A program made the position numbers and the translations under genes. Shown here one piece after another: positions 54,561-64,000 of a stretch of DNA of 64,000 nucleotides. The notes beneath the pieces are model-generated. The model saw nothing but the letters and a program-made list of their open reading frames with translations, was not told the DNA's origin and ran no database searches. Source of the DNA: Sphaerolaimus hirsutus (taxonomy: Eukaryota; Nematoda; Chromadorea; Monhysterida; Sphaerolaimidae); the NCBI GenBank assembly GCA_964036195.1, contig OZ038456.1, positions 25,335,792 to 25,399,791 of the forward strand, read 5' to 3'. Within the stretch, counting starts at the first letter, position 1; the number at the start of each line of letters is the position of its first letter.

Positions 54561-54648
54561 TATAATAGTTTCTATACCTATTTACATTGATATGTCCTAA
54601 TATAACCTATTTGGTAACATTTATTACAAGTTTTGGGTACGTAGAGGG

Positions 54649-55022
54649 CATAGGCGGCGCAAGGTCTCAATTTGCGCTTGTGACATTCACATGAGTCAAA
54701 ATTTCACCTTGTGACACCTTTTAATCAGAGCCCTTATGGGAAGTTGGCAGCCAGCCAAAAATTTCGAAATCGCTATCAATATAATAAAGATGCGCTACAC
54801 ATAGCTATATAACTGTGTAAATAGATAAAAATAGTGTTTACATAGGTGCAAAGTGCCAAAATGTGGCAAATTTCAGCGATTTTGAGCTAATTTTGAGATT
54901 TCACTCTTGTTTGTACAATACACGCTTGTGAATGTCACAATGTGACAGTAAAATTTCCGCTTGTGACACCAAAATTTCCGCTTGTGACATTCACAAGCGT
55001 ACAAGCACTTACGCCGCCTATG
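54649..55022. mobile_element. 374-bp MITE, CATAGGCGGC ends, 8-bp TSD
   Basis: CATAGGCGGCGCAAG to TTACGCCGCCTATG between GTAGAGGG (54641-54648, 55023-55030). Subterminal word CTTGTGACATTCAC repeats in both orientations. 8-bp TSD suggests hAT, though the CATAGGCGG end is unusual. Confidence 0.82.
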
Positions 55023-55189
55023 GTAGAGGGTCATTCTTTACTACGATCCTTCACGAAATTTTTCGACGAAATAATAAAAGAAACCCTCGAATAAGCCCCC
55101 CTCTAAATACCCCCCTCAAAATTTGCTGGCGAAATAATTAACCCCCTGTGGGTACTTCGAGGAAATACAGTAGATGGCATATGAACTTT

Positions 55190-55560
55190 TTAAGCGGGAA
55201 TTAGAGCTCAGCGTCGATTCGACGTGAAATGATGACGTGAAATGACGTCGTGAAATTAATTACACGAGTGTGGATCATGCTACGGGTCTACAATTTTCTA
55301 AGGATAATATATGAATCAATACCTTAATCGTGTCCAATACTGAGTGTTATCAGCCACAACTAGAGCGAATTGAAAAATTCAATTTTTATCATTTCACGTC
55401 ATCATCATTTCACGTCACAGTGTCAGGGAACAACTTGACATTTCACGTCAGACTTTTGCAAGCAATTAATTAATTACTCGTGTAATTAATTTCACGACAT
55501 CATTTCACGTCGTCATTTCACGTCGAATCGACGCTGAGCTCTAATTCCGGCTTTAAAGGT
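55190..55560. repeat. palindromic MITE with GACGTGAAATGA words
   Basis: GGAATTAGAGCTCAGCGTCG on the left and its complement on the right; between them TCACGTC/GACGTGA words repeat at several spacings. TSD not resolved. It ends about 140 bp upstream of the gene B start codon. Confidence 0.75.
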
Positions 55561-55699
55561 TGAAATATTTATTTGCTTGGTCCTCAGTACAATGCAATAC
55601 TGCTTACTACTACAATACTATTTTCTACAATCTCTACTATCTAGTGTGTCTATTGTGCTGTGCTGGGGAGGTTTTTCAGTGTCCGGCTGCCCTGCTGCC

Positions 55700-55744
55700 A
55701 TGGACCCTGCTGTGCCCTGTGCCGGGCAAAGTCGCCTGCTGCAG
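55700..55744 (+). CDS. gene B exon 1
   Basis: ATG in GCTGCCATGGACC, 15 codons, donor CAG/GTGCGT, phase 0. Gene A has a matching start at 999. Confidence 0.6.
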
Positions 55745-58700
55745 GTGCGTTCACTAAGCCACTTTGGTTTTGTGGTTGTGTGCTAAAATTGCCTATGTCA
55801 CTTGCTCAGGTGCTTTTTTCGAAGTTGGTTTACTCCAGCGAAATTATACCTTACAATGAAATGTACCGTATCCCATCTGAATAAAAGGACAAACCTAAAC
55901 AAATTTTCATCCTATTTATCAAATTGCTTTGGAAAAAAATGATGAAATTTATTATGTTTGTTCTTTTATTCAGATGGTAGATTTCATTGTAAGGTGTAAT
56001 GTCGCTGGAGCTGGAGTATATTATTTATGATGGCAACCCCTCTGGAAAAAGTTGAAATTTTTAAAGTGATATTTTCTAAGACGACTGTATTTAGAATTTT
56101 TTTCTGAAAGTAGTTTTTGGATATTTCTGAATTTTTATTCACCAAATTGTTGCATTTTCGAATTATTCGTTAAATGTTGTGCCCAGCGCCATTGTATAAG
56201 GTGGCGCCTGAAATGTACAAATGCTGTGATGAGACTAATTTTTGCCATATTCCAGTGTTTATCTGCTGGATTTGTTGTATTTGTTTGTTTGTTTGTTGTA
56301 TCTGCTGGATTTGTTTGAAGTATTTAGTTGCATCCTAAATTATATAAAGAATTGCATGTTATAATGTTTATTATAGTAAAGATCAGTTTTGAAAAAGTCT
56401 AGTCGCAAAATACGTCTTCTACCGTTCACAGCTGTTGGAGTCACCGACGAATGTGCCACACATCCTGGAGAAGATCCTGCTGTACGCGTGCCCCGCCCCC
56501 CAGTCACTGTGCAAAAATGTGGCGCCCTTGTGTTCTCAGCTGCGCAACTTCGTCTACTCACGGCCGAGACTGTGGCGTCAACTGATAATTTATGGTGATA
56601 AACGTCTCAATCTTGGAAGAGACATTAATGCATTGGCCCATTTATTTCTGCAGCCAAAGGTTTGGGAGGGGGTGAATTTTGCGAGTGTCTGAGTTTGCAA
56701 AGCGTTTATATTTATGACATCACCGAATTTTTTCGGAATACTCCCCCCTCGAATTGACCATCACCTCGAAATACCCCCAGGTCTGAGCGAGCTGAGGAAA
56801 AAAATACCCCCCCCCCTCAAAATACCCCCGTCTGGAATGATGTACATCATCTATGCAATATACCGTATTTCCTCGAAATACCCCCCCCCCTCGAAATACC
56901 CCCCCCTCGAAATACCCCCCCTCAAAATGGACACTATGAACTTATAAACCCCCCCCTCGAAATACCCCCCCCCCAAATTTAGTGTATAGAGAACGTAAAT
57001 AACAAAGGCTGCGGTTTGTCATCCGGGCAATGCAGAACACACGTTAAAAACGATGACTCTGTTATGTGAGAACAGTGTTTGTACGTCTACACACTTATAA
57101 ATGTCTTTAGAGTCTTACAAATGGCGATTTTTGTTGCATTTTTCGACGTCTGCGTACGTTTCAGACGACATTTTAGTACTGGGATTTCAAAAAATTTCTG
57201 GCGAAATAATAAACCCCCCCCCCCTCGAAATACCCCCCCCCCCTCGTTTAACCCCCCCTCAAAATTCTCACTCTGGAACAATAAACCCCCCGGGGGTATT
57301 TCGAGGAAATACGGTACATGATGTAAATATCAATAGCTGCCAGATTTCATCGCAGCTACAACCGTAATACCTCGAAATACCCCCCCCCCCCCTCGAAATA
57401 CCCCCTCAAAATGGGCACTACGAATTAATAGACCCCCTAAATTGAGTGTAAAGAGAACGTACATGACCGATACTGCAATTTGTGTTCTGTGTAGCAGTGT
57501 TGTTAAACTACTGGTATTTTTGGAAAACGTAAACTTAAAAGTAAATACCTTTTTCAAACTGAAAGTATAAATATTAATACATAAGGTATTTTGAAAATAC
57601 CAAGGAATACGTAAAAAAAACGTAAACGTAAAAAATTAAATATGTCACTCGGTGTCGATGGCTGCTCTCCTGAAGCATCTTGTATTTATATTTATCTGCT
57701 TCAAGTTCTGACTTTGTGCTGTCAACTGCCGCTGTGTCGTCGTCAGAATTCATCACCAAAATTATTTAAAAACGGCAAAATGGGTCTACTTCACGTGCTT
57801 GATTGGCGGCCCACGCACTAGTTGGCACACGTGTCAACTAGTCTGTATCAACGCAGATTTCGGTTTTGCGTGTTGCGAGCCATCCCCAAATGCACTTGCT
57901 GCAATGTTGAAAAAAATGTTGGAAAGTGCATTGGGAGATTGCCCTGCGACACGTGAAGCCCAAATCTGAGTTGACACATACCAGTTGAACTAGTGTGTGG
58001 GCCGCCATTACCGTATTTCTCCGTGTAAAGGACCCCCCGAGCACAACACCCGGGGTGTTACACAGCTGCATAGCACCCCGGGGTGCTATGCTAGGTTGCA
58101 AAAAATCCGTAAAAATGTACCATCATATGTAGGGACTAGGGTGTCAACAAAAACTTTTTGGCGGAAAACAGAAACGGAAACAGAAAAAAATTTACACTTG
58201 CCAGAAAACGGAAACGGAAAAAAATTTGCACCTGCCGGAAAACGGAAAATGGAAAAATGAAAGGCCGGAAAACGGAAACGGAAAAATTTGCTGAAATTAT
58301 GCCGGAAATGGAAAAAATTTGCTGAAATTTTGCCGGAAACGGAAAAAAAATTGCAGAAATTTATCCAGAAATCAAAAAATTTGCAGAAATCTTGCTAGAA
58401 ATAGAAATATATCACATAATTAAGAACCTGCATGCATGTTTACCAGTTTGGCTGAAACAGAAAACAGAGAATTGAGTCAGAAAATGGAAAAAAAGTTGGA
58501 AAAACAGACAATTGAGCCGGAAAACGGAAAAAAGGCGGAAAAACTGAAATTTTAGCCAGAAAACAGAAAATGAGCCAGAAAAACGGGAAAAAAATTTAGC
58601 AGCCGGAAAACGGAAATGGAAAAAAATTTGCCTGCAGAAACGGAAAATGGAAAACGGAAAGTTGACACCATAGTAGGGACATTCCTAGAAAATGGAAGCA

Positions 58701-61700
58701 CGCTGGCATTTGTACACTCGATATGTATTTACCAAAACCCTGTTGACCTAACACCTGGGTGCTATACAAGTTTTCAAAAATGGTTGCTGAAAAGCACCTC
58801 AATTTTGTATAACACCCGGGTGCTTTACACGGAGAAATACGGTAATGCATATACCGCAAATCCTCGAATAAGACCCCCCCCCCCTCAAATAACTCCCCCC
58901 CTTGAATAACCCCCCTGTTGGCGAGGTGGGGAAAAAATAACCCCCCCTCGAATAACCCCCCCTCTTGAATAACTTTCCCCTCCGGATGAAAAACTTTCCC
59001 CTCCGGATGAAAACTATACAATACAAAAATGCAAAAGAATATTATACAGCAGCAACAGCAGATACATTATGTGTATGCAGTGTACCTATACACATCTTTT
59101 TGTTGTTGTTGGAATGTTATATACCTGAATTATATTTTACAGAGTTTACAGACTGCACCCATACAATGAATGAAGTCCAAGTTTTATGAGGAAAAAATAA
59201 CTCCCCCTTGAATAACTGCCCCTCCAAAACGTCTGAGGAAAAAATAACCCCCCTGGGGTCTTATTCGAGGATTGAGGGTATTATTATAGCCAGTATTCCG
59301 TGTATAACTGCACTGCATGCGTGCAGTCATTTTCATGTCCTTTATTCTTTTTCTATACATTTTACACATTTGTAAAAATGTAACAATTTTGTTTGCTGCA
59401 GATGGTGCGGCTATTTTGAACGTGTGATAGATCAGAGTTTTTTTTACGTTTTCCCTAGTACCCGGGTATTTCGTTCGGGAATACGTAACAATACGTAAGG
59501 ATAAATACCAAAATACCCGGTTATTTCGGGTAAACGTAAATACGTTTTTGCAACACTGCTGTGTAGTGCAGAACACACGTGAAAACAATGTCGGAATCAC
59601 GTTAGAACAGTGTTTTTACCATCTACATATTAGTCTACACAAGCTTATACGTGTCAGTTATTGATGCGTTGTTCTACCCCAGGGTATGTCACAAACAACG
59701 ATTTTGTACTCGGGTTTCAAAAATTTTCTGGCGAAATAATAACCCCCCACGAAATACCCCCTCGTTTAACCTCCCGCCCTCTCTCGAGACCACTATGAGA
59801 CAATCACTCCCGGGGGGTATTTCGAGGAATTACGGTAGATTAGTTTATGTTGCTATTTATATTTATGTGCCCAAATAATACCCTGTTTGGACACATTTAT
59901 CAGCAGTTTTCGGTATGTTCACGCAAATTTTTTACTAAGCACCTTCACGAAAAAATAAACCCCCTCGATAATCCCAACCTCGTTTACTTAGACCCACCCC
60001 CTCAAAATTTTCACTCTGAGAAAATAACCCCCGGGAGTATTTCGAGGAAATTTCGAGCCATTTTGTGACCCTGTTTGCAAAATATAAAAATTTAAGCACC
60101 TCACGTATTTCACACTTTTTTCCAGAAATTTTTTCGCTCATTCAAACCTCACACTTACAATGTCCTCAAAAATTACACTCTCAATCTTTGTTTCAATTAG
60201 GGATAATCGGCGTTTTTTCAGACGTTTTAAAAAACGCAAGCATCAAAACCGTTTTTTTTTAAAACTTCAGCCGAAATTTTTGGTACTAAGCACTAGGTAT
60301 TTTGCAATTTTTGTGTGCAAGCGCGCAATTTAACAAACATATTACCATTGCTGGTGGTTTCCATTGCTTGTGAGGCATTTTTAGTGTAAAAGCTTCCATT
60401 TGTCCATGCTATTGTGTCATAATAAGCCGTGATATGTGAGTGTAGTATAGCCAATGTGCCCCCAGATAGTTATACTGTGTGAAACATCACTGCCAAAGTA
60501 ATTGTCTGCTCTTATAACCTTATTTAAGCACTATTCCATGCCCAACTTCACTTGAAGTCACACATGTTCAACAAAAGGCGATATACGGTAAGTAAGAAGT
60601 CGACACAAAACAGATATTTTTGACATAAAAAGCCACATAATGCTATCCCATGGCTCTACAGCCATTCAATGGCTACATAGAACATCACAAAGTACTGCCA
60701 GTTGTCTTATGTACCTGTATATGGGGACCCATAACCATATCTGGGACTTTTAGAAGAAAAAACGTTTTATTTAAAAGACACGTTTTTTATTTAAAAAACG
60801 TTGTTTTTTTAAAAATGGGGTCGTTGAAAAAAAACGTTTTTTTTCCATCCCTAGTTTCAATGATTGAATGTTCACACGATTGGATTTTTCCATGCAGGTG
60901 TGCAAAAGTCTGTGGTCTTTGTTTTTGTTGAATTCTCCAATCAAGGTAACCACTGTCATTTTTGCTAATCCACTTTCCAACGTGACTGAGCTGCACCTGG
61001 AAAAATGCCAAATTTCCAACTGGGAAATGTTGAGATCGCTGGCCTGGTGGCACTCCCAGACCCTGTAAAAAAACCCTGTTAAATGACAAATGTCATGCAA
61101 AGTGTCAAAAGTCGTGTAAAAATCCTTAAAATGTCAAACAAGCAGTAAACAGGATAAAAGTAAATTTGACATTTTACAGGGCGTTTTACATGACTTTTGA
61201 CGCTTTGCATAGCATTTGACATTTTACAGTTTTTTTTACAAAATCTGGGAGTGCCCCCTGGGCAACTCCAAATTTGCAAAAGATTGCACTGCATTATCCT
61301 GAGTATGAATGTCAAGAAAGGATTTTAAAAAAAGCCCCAGAGAGCGATCACTTTTGGCCAGGATTGAAAACTGCAGTTGTCAATGATACTCGCATGGATG
61401 CAGTATTGTTTGTGCTATTGCAAAGTAGCTCGCTGGAGGTTTTTGAAATTTCCGGACGGTATCCCCCGTTAGTTATTCTCTTGGGGTCGTTTTTTGGGTA
61501 TGCCCAGTGCTCATGTAGACCTGGTGCTCATGTATTGTAATTGTTACCCGCTGCTCATGCATACCCGGTGCTCATCTACACCTCCCCCTAATTGGGTGAG
61601 TGTTACATGAGCACATGTCAGGTGTGTGGGGGATGTGATAGAATGTGCATCAGTGCAGCACAGGGGAGGGAGTAGGTAGCAGCCGCAGGTCTACATGAAA

Positions 61701-61906
61701 AGATTATGGCTGGCAAACACAATGGACGCCAAAGCCTTTAAAAGGCAAATTTTTCATGTGCTCAGACAAAAACCATCTAAGCGATAAGTTTTTCTGTAAA
61801 TCCCTTGCACATTACATTACAGGTGTCATCACAAATTCTTCCAGTGATTTTTTTTAATTAAAATGTACATATAAATATATCACTCAGAATTTAGAAATAA
61901 AAATAC

Positions 61907-61955
<49 letters not shown>

Positions 61956-63312
61956 TATGTGTTTTTTATGCTAAGGGGTGCATATGAGCACCAGGTATCT
62001 CGACATGAGCACCAGGTTTACATGAGCACTGGTACAAGGTCAAGAAAACAATGGTTTCTAAAAAATTTAGACTTGACTTTTGTATGCTTTCCTCAGTATT
62101 TAAAAGTACCTTCTGCTTTAGTATAAAAAGTCAAAATTTTGAAAGCATATTTATGCTTATGTATTCACTTTCTAAAATACCAGTATTTTAACAACTCTGG
62201 TTACATGAGCAGAGGACCTCAACTGTTTTTATGCCACATGTGTTATCGGAATGGTGCTATTAGCAATATTTTGCATTGAAGTGATTTGGCACTGTGCCAT
62301 TGTCATGTGTTTGGTGCCCCTTTAGTTTGTGCCTTATGCGACCTAAAGAGCACCAATATAGACTGACTGTATATTTACTGAATGCCTTTACAGGATTCTC
62401 CAGACTCGCAGATGCGTGGCCGCGCTTGTTGAGAGACACTCGGGCACTCTGAGAGAAATTGTTCATCGCGCAGCCGCAGGTTTAAATGACAAATCAGTCA
62501 GGCAGCTGGCAACCTGCCAGCACTTGCAAAAGTTTGTGGCGTTTTGTGAAGGTGTGACAGCAGATGCTCTGGCCATTTTATCAGTTGGTTGCATTTTCAT
62601 TGTGTTGCAATCATTTTGTCCCAGCCCAACGTGTGCAATGTGCCGCAGGATGTGCGCGATACGCTGCAGCACTTGCAATTCCTTTCTGAAGTTTCTGAAA
62701 TTGGTTTGACAAGATTGATGCTGAAAGGAGCCCCATGGTGCCTCTCCCAGACCCTGTAAAAGACCCTGTACAGTGTAAAAAACCCTGTAAAGTGTAAAAG
62801 ATCCTGTAAAGTGTAAAAGATCCTGTAAAATGTCATTTGTCATGTAAAAGACCCTGTGAAGTGTCATGTGTCATGTAAAATACCCTGTTAAGTGTCAAAT
62901 GTCATGTAAAAGACCCTGTAAAGTGTCATGTGTATCCAAATCTTATTTTACTGTATCCAAATCTTATGTTTTTGTATCCAAATGTTACTTTTTGGCATTA
63001 CATTTGGATAAAAAACATAATATTTGGATACGATAAAAAATGTTTTTGATATGGCACTTTACAGGGTGTTTTACATGACACATGACACGTTACAGGGTCT
63101 TTTACATGACACATGACATTTTACAGGGTTATTTACACTTTACAGGGTCTTTTACAGGGTCTGGGAGTGCCCCCAGGCTGCAGCTCACAACACTCAATGT
63201 TCGTGGCAATTTTCATTGCGACGAGGTCATCGATGCGATTGTGCGCGGCGTGCCAGGCTTGCAGCACCTTACATTGGCGTATCTGGTGCCAGTTCCGCAA
63301 GTGGAGAAGTGA
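55700..63312 (+). CDS. gene B: F-box / leucine-rich-repeat protein, seven exons
   Basis: Exons 55700-55744, 56432-56659, 60898-61046, 61252-61458, 62394-62583, 62625-62737 and 63168-63312 add up to 1077 nt, i.e. 358 codons plus stop, and every junction is in phase (0, 0, 2, 2, 0, 2). The protein has a 15-residue start (MDPAVPCAGQSRLLQ), an F-box (codons 16-91) and then irregular LRR units to the C-terminus. Such proteins are substrate receptors of SCF ubiquitin ligases: the F-box binds SKP1 and the LRRs bind the target. Introns 1, 2 and 4 hold nested transposons; introns 3 and 6 are entirely a palindromic repeat. Extra or alternative exons in the 4.2-kb intron 2 cannot be excluded, and intron 5 (41 bp) is unusually short. 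Confidence 0.72.
55832..56014. repeat. palindromic MITE in gene B intron 1
   Basis: CTCCAGCGAAATTATACCTT and complement of CTCCAGCGACATTACACCTT frame a 180-bp dyad (TTACAATGAAAT, CCATCTGAATAAAA). A single half also occurs at 53105-53150. Confidence 0.7.
56432..56659 (+). CDS. gene B exon 2, F-box domain
   Basis: LLESPTNVPHILEKILLYAC ... FVYSRPRLWRQLIIYGDKRL; acceptor TTCACAG, donor AAG/GTTTGG, 228 bp, phase 0-0. Same length and borders as 6929-7156. F-box core with Leu-Trp close to the C-terminal strand. Confidence 0.82.
56735..56862. repeat. CCTCGAAATACCCC fragments
   Basis: C-run/TCGAAATA units without complete ends, directly before the complete element at 56863. Confidence 0.5.
56863..57314. 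mobile_element. CCGTATTTCCTCGAAATA element, complete, 452 bp
   Basis: CCGTATTTCCTCGAAATACC to GGTATTTCGAGGAAATACGG, TA on both sides. The undisturbed reference copy of this family in the window. Confidence 0.88.
58011..58842. mobile_element. TA-flanked element with 20-bp perfect ends
   Basis: CCGTATTTCTCCGTGTAAAG and exact complement, TA on both sides. Subterminal words ACACCCGGGTGCTATAC. Split by hAT 58137-58672. Confidence 0.9.
58137..58672. mobile_element. hAT element, TAGGGTGTC ends, GGAAAACGG words
   Basis: TAGGGTGTCAACAAAAAC to GAAAGTTGACACCATA, TSD GTAGGGAC at 58129-58136 and 58673-58680. The interior is almost only CGGAAAACGGAAA and GCCGGAAA words. Complete reference for the pieces at 19341 and 25886. 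Confidence 0.9.
58854..59278. mobile_element. TA-flanked element, CCTCGAATAAGACCCC ends
   Basis: CCGCAAATCCTCGAATAAGA and complement of CCCTCAATCCTCGAATAAGA, TA at both sides. TTGAATAACTCCCCC words inwards. Confidence 0.8.
59847..60197. repeat. CCGTATTTCC-family debris in gene B intron 2
   Basis: CCTCGATAATCCC, CACCCCCTCAAAATTTTCAC and TATTTCGAGGAAATTTCGAG without clear ends. Confidence 0.45.
60198..60853. mobile_element. hAT element, TAGGGATAATCGG ends, AAAACGTTTTTTT words
   Basis: TAGGGATAATCGGCG to TTTTTCCATCCCTA, TSD GTTTCAAT at 60190-60197 and 60854-60861. It ends 44 bp before gene B exon 3. Confidence 0.92.
60898..61046 (+). CDS. gene B exon 3, start of LRR region
   Basis: Acceptor CCATGCAG; reads VCKSLWSLFLLNSPIK, SNVTELHLEKCQISNW and EMLRSLA; ends CTGGCCTG in phase 2 before GTGGCACTCCCAG. 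The same exon in gene A is split by a 6.9-kb foldback. Confidence 0.75.
61047..61251 (+). other. gene B intron 3: introner-like palindromic repeat (205 bp)
   Basis: GTGGCACTCCCAGACCCTGT at the start, complement ending AAATCTGGGAG at the end; inside AAATGTCATGCAAAGTG words in both orientations. Donor GT and acceptor AG lie in the inverted ends. The last four bases of the terminal repeat (TGCC) begin the next exon. Confidence 0.75.
61252..61458 (+). CDS. gene B exon 4, LRR
   Basis: Continues in phase 2 with Cys-Ala-Pro-Trp-Ala-Thr-Pro, then NLQKIALHYPEYE, a normal LRR strand, WPGLKTAVVNDTRMDAVLF and LLQSSSLEVFEISG; donor ACG/GTATCC in phase 2. Confidence 0.7.
61459..62393 (+). other. gene B intron 4
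   Basis: Holds a repeat with CCAGTGCTCATGTAGACC words and complements (61500-61620, 61975-62035), a (TA)n run at about 61915-61950, and a hAT right end (TTTTAACAACTCTG, about 62190-62203). No coding signal. Confidence 0.6.
62394..62583 (+). CDS. gene B exon 5, LRR
   Basis: Acceptor CTTTACAG; completes the Arg codon split by intron 4, then CVAALVERHSGTLREIVH, LNDKSVRQLATCQHLQKF, GVTADALAILS: three typical LRR units of the F-box/LRR type. Donor TCA/GTTGGT, phase 0. Confidence 0.75.
62625..62737 (+). CDS. gene B exon 6, LRR
   Basis: After a 41-bp intron ending TTTTGTCCCAG: PNVCNVPQDVRDTLQHLQFL, then IGLTRLMLKGAP; ends CCCATG in phase 2 before GTGCCTCTCCCAG. An alternative acceptor at GTGCCGCAG (exon start 62649) would keep the frame. 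Confidence 0.68.
62738..63167 (+). other. gene B intron 6: introner-like palindromic repeat (430 bp)
   Basis: Begins GTGCCTCTCCCAGACCCTGT and ends TACAGGGTCTGGGAG. The whole intron is one long dyad of AAAGACCCTGTAAAGTG and TGTCATGTAAAA words around GTATCCAAATCTTATG/CATAATATTTGGATAC. The centre is the same as in the mobile element at 28751-29726 and the repeat at 5435-5706. Confidence 0.78.
63168..63312 (+). CDS. gene B exon 7, C-terminus
   Basis: Cys-Ala-Pro-Arg-Leu, then LQLTTLNVRGNFHCDEVIDA and GVPGLQHLTLAYLVPVPQ, ending VEK and TGA at 63310-63312. Last LRR unit; phase 2 entry matches exon 6. Confidence 0.75.
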
Positions 63313-64000
63313 GAAGTAAAATGGCAACAGCGAAGTGAAATGCACAGCGATTCACCAACGTGCTGACATGTAGTGCGAACATCGAAGCAACATGTAGACA
63401 AGGCATTGTCAACACTTTGTTTCCATCTGTCATTATGTTGTTTCGGCGCTGGGTTTGTGCGCGTCACAATTGCAGCATGCATTAACATGCTGTGGGACGA
63501 TGTTGTCTCCATGTTGAAAATTTTGTCAGCACGTTGGTAGAAATTTTGTCCCCATGTTGGCACTACTTGTCAGCAGGCTGTCTGTGAAAGTATACCCCGT
63601 GGTATACAAGCGTGGTAAACAAGGCGGGAACATCATTTTGTTTATCGCGCAGTATTAATTATTTGCGCGGTTTTGTTTACATTGGATCACGCTACCGCGA
63701 CACATTACGGGTTATGCTGGGTGTGCGCAACAGGGGTCAAATCATAAAGCGCGATACTTGAGTTTACTAACACGCAGTATTTGGGGCATATCGTGCGACA
63801 TACTTTTGTCATACCACGATGAAATTGTTTTTATCGGGTTAAGCGTGGTATAACTTCACAAAACCAGAGTAAAATCGTGGGTGGCGGAAGCGGTATTTTG
63901 TAAATGGTGGTAAGTGGTAAGAATAATGTAAATGATATTGTGAAGAGAAAAATAATTGCGGTATTTTCAGCTGGGGTATTTTCAGCTGGCGCCGACAAAA
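63313..64000. other. 3' flank of gene B, no gene recognised
   Basis: Contains two similar AT/GC-mixed stretches (CATGTTGAAAATTTTGTCAG, CACGTTGGTAGAAATTTTGT) and from about 63590 a GTGGTATACAAGCGTGGTAA dyad with a complement-like GCGTGGTATAAC near 63845. No clear polyadenylation signal. Confidence 0.4.

Larger units (their letters stand above)
53449..55170. mobile_element. CCGTATTTCCTCG element, TA target, with two nested elements
   Basis: CCGTATTTCCTCGAATTATC to TTCGAGGAAATACAG, TA on both sides. Contains 53617-54560 and 54649-55022. Confidence 0.75.
57495..59558. mobile_element. 2.06-kb hAT (CAGTGTTG family) with two nested TA elements
   Basis: CAGTGTTGTTAAACTACTGG to ACGTTTTTGCAACACTG, TSD CTGTGTAG at 57487-57494 and 59559-59566. 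AACGTAAACG words at both ends. A short minus-strand remnant frame (57574-57759, VMNSDDDTAAVDSTKSELEA) lies near the left end. Nested: 58011-58842 and 58854-59278. Confidence 0.92.
57362..59835. mobile_element. CCGTAATACCTCGAAATA element split by a hAT
   Basis: Left CCGTAATACCTCGAAATACC, right TATTTCGAGGAATTACGG. The internal sequence on both sides of 57495-59558 is collinear with 56863-57314 (CAGAACACACGT, GGCGAAATAATAA). Confidence 0.75.

Noticed and set aside
61047..63170. Exact 8-bp target duplications around gene B introns 3 and 6
   Set aside because: Candidates (CCCCATGG/CCCCCAGG; TGGCCTGG/CCCCCTGG) have two or three mismatches and overlap the inverted repeat, so I do not claim them.
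1..64000. tRNA, rRNA or other structured RNA genes
   Set aside because: Reading both strands I found no tRNA A/B box pair with a cloverleaf and no rRNA-like sequence; the many hairpins belong to transposons.

Overview
The window looks like part of a large, repeat-rich metazoan genome, probably an invertebrate; the species cannot be read from it. The evidence is GT-AG introns in an F-box/leucine-rich-repeat (LRR) gene family, BEL/Pao LTR retrotransposons (one carrying an envelope-like gene), many hAT-type elements with 8-bp target-site duplications (TSDs), and no bacterial operons, tRNA or rRNA genes. Most of the 64 kb is transposable elements inserted into one another. Many can be delimited to the base because both target copies survive.

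Host genes. Gene B (55700-63312, + strand) is a seven-exon F-box/LRR gene whose exon phases add up to one 358-codon frame. Gene A (first exon about 999, F-box exon 6929-7156, next exon 7438-7541) is a paralogue. Its F-box exon has exactly the same length (228 bp), but its third exon has a frameshift and is split by a 6.9-kb foldback element; the exon resumes at 14462 with an in-frame stop. LRR-like exons are also possible near 50.0-51.1 kb.

Layout. 0-7 kb: nested hAT and TA-flanked elements around the start of gene A. 7.5-14.5 kb: foldback element holding a 55-bp tandem array, a MULE-like insertion with a ~301-bp palindromic tandem array, and a GGTGCC-rich hAT. 14.7-16.0 kb: a second, almost perfect hairpin element. 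17.8-19.1 kb and 28.7-32.6 kb: two arms of a large inverted duplication. Between them lies BEL copy B, split at its reverse transcriptase by an LTR element (20433-25094) that encodes only gag and protease. 33.1-33.9 kb: LINE-like fragment. 34.2-49.1 kb: BEL copy A with gag, protease, RT, RNase H, integrase and envelope-like regions, broken by three frameshifts, five in-frame stops and a hAT with exact 8-bp target copies. Its 3' LTR contains a four-level nest. 51.5-60.9 kb: more nested hAT and TA elements, largely in introns of gene B.

Most unusual observations. (1) Two introns of gene B (61047-61251 and 62738-63167) are, end to end, copies of a palindromic repeat family that is mobile elsewhere in the window. 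Donor and acceptor lie in the repeat's inverted ends, both introns are phase 2, and both leave a Cys-Ala-Pro footprint in the protein, as expected of introner-like elements. (2) A dozen sequence-unrelated DNA-element families share one architecture: subterminal regions built from a short family-specific word repeated in both orientations.
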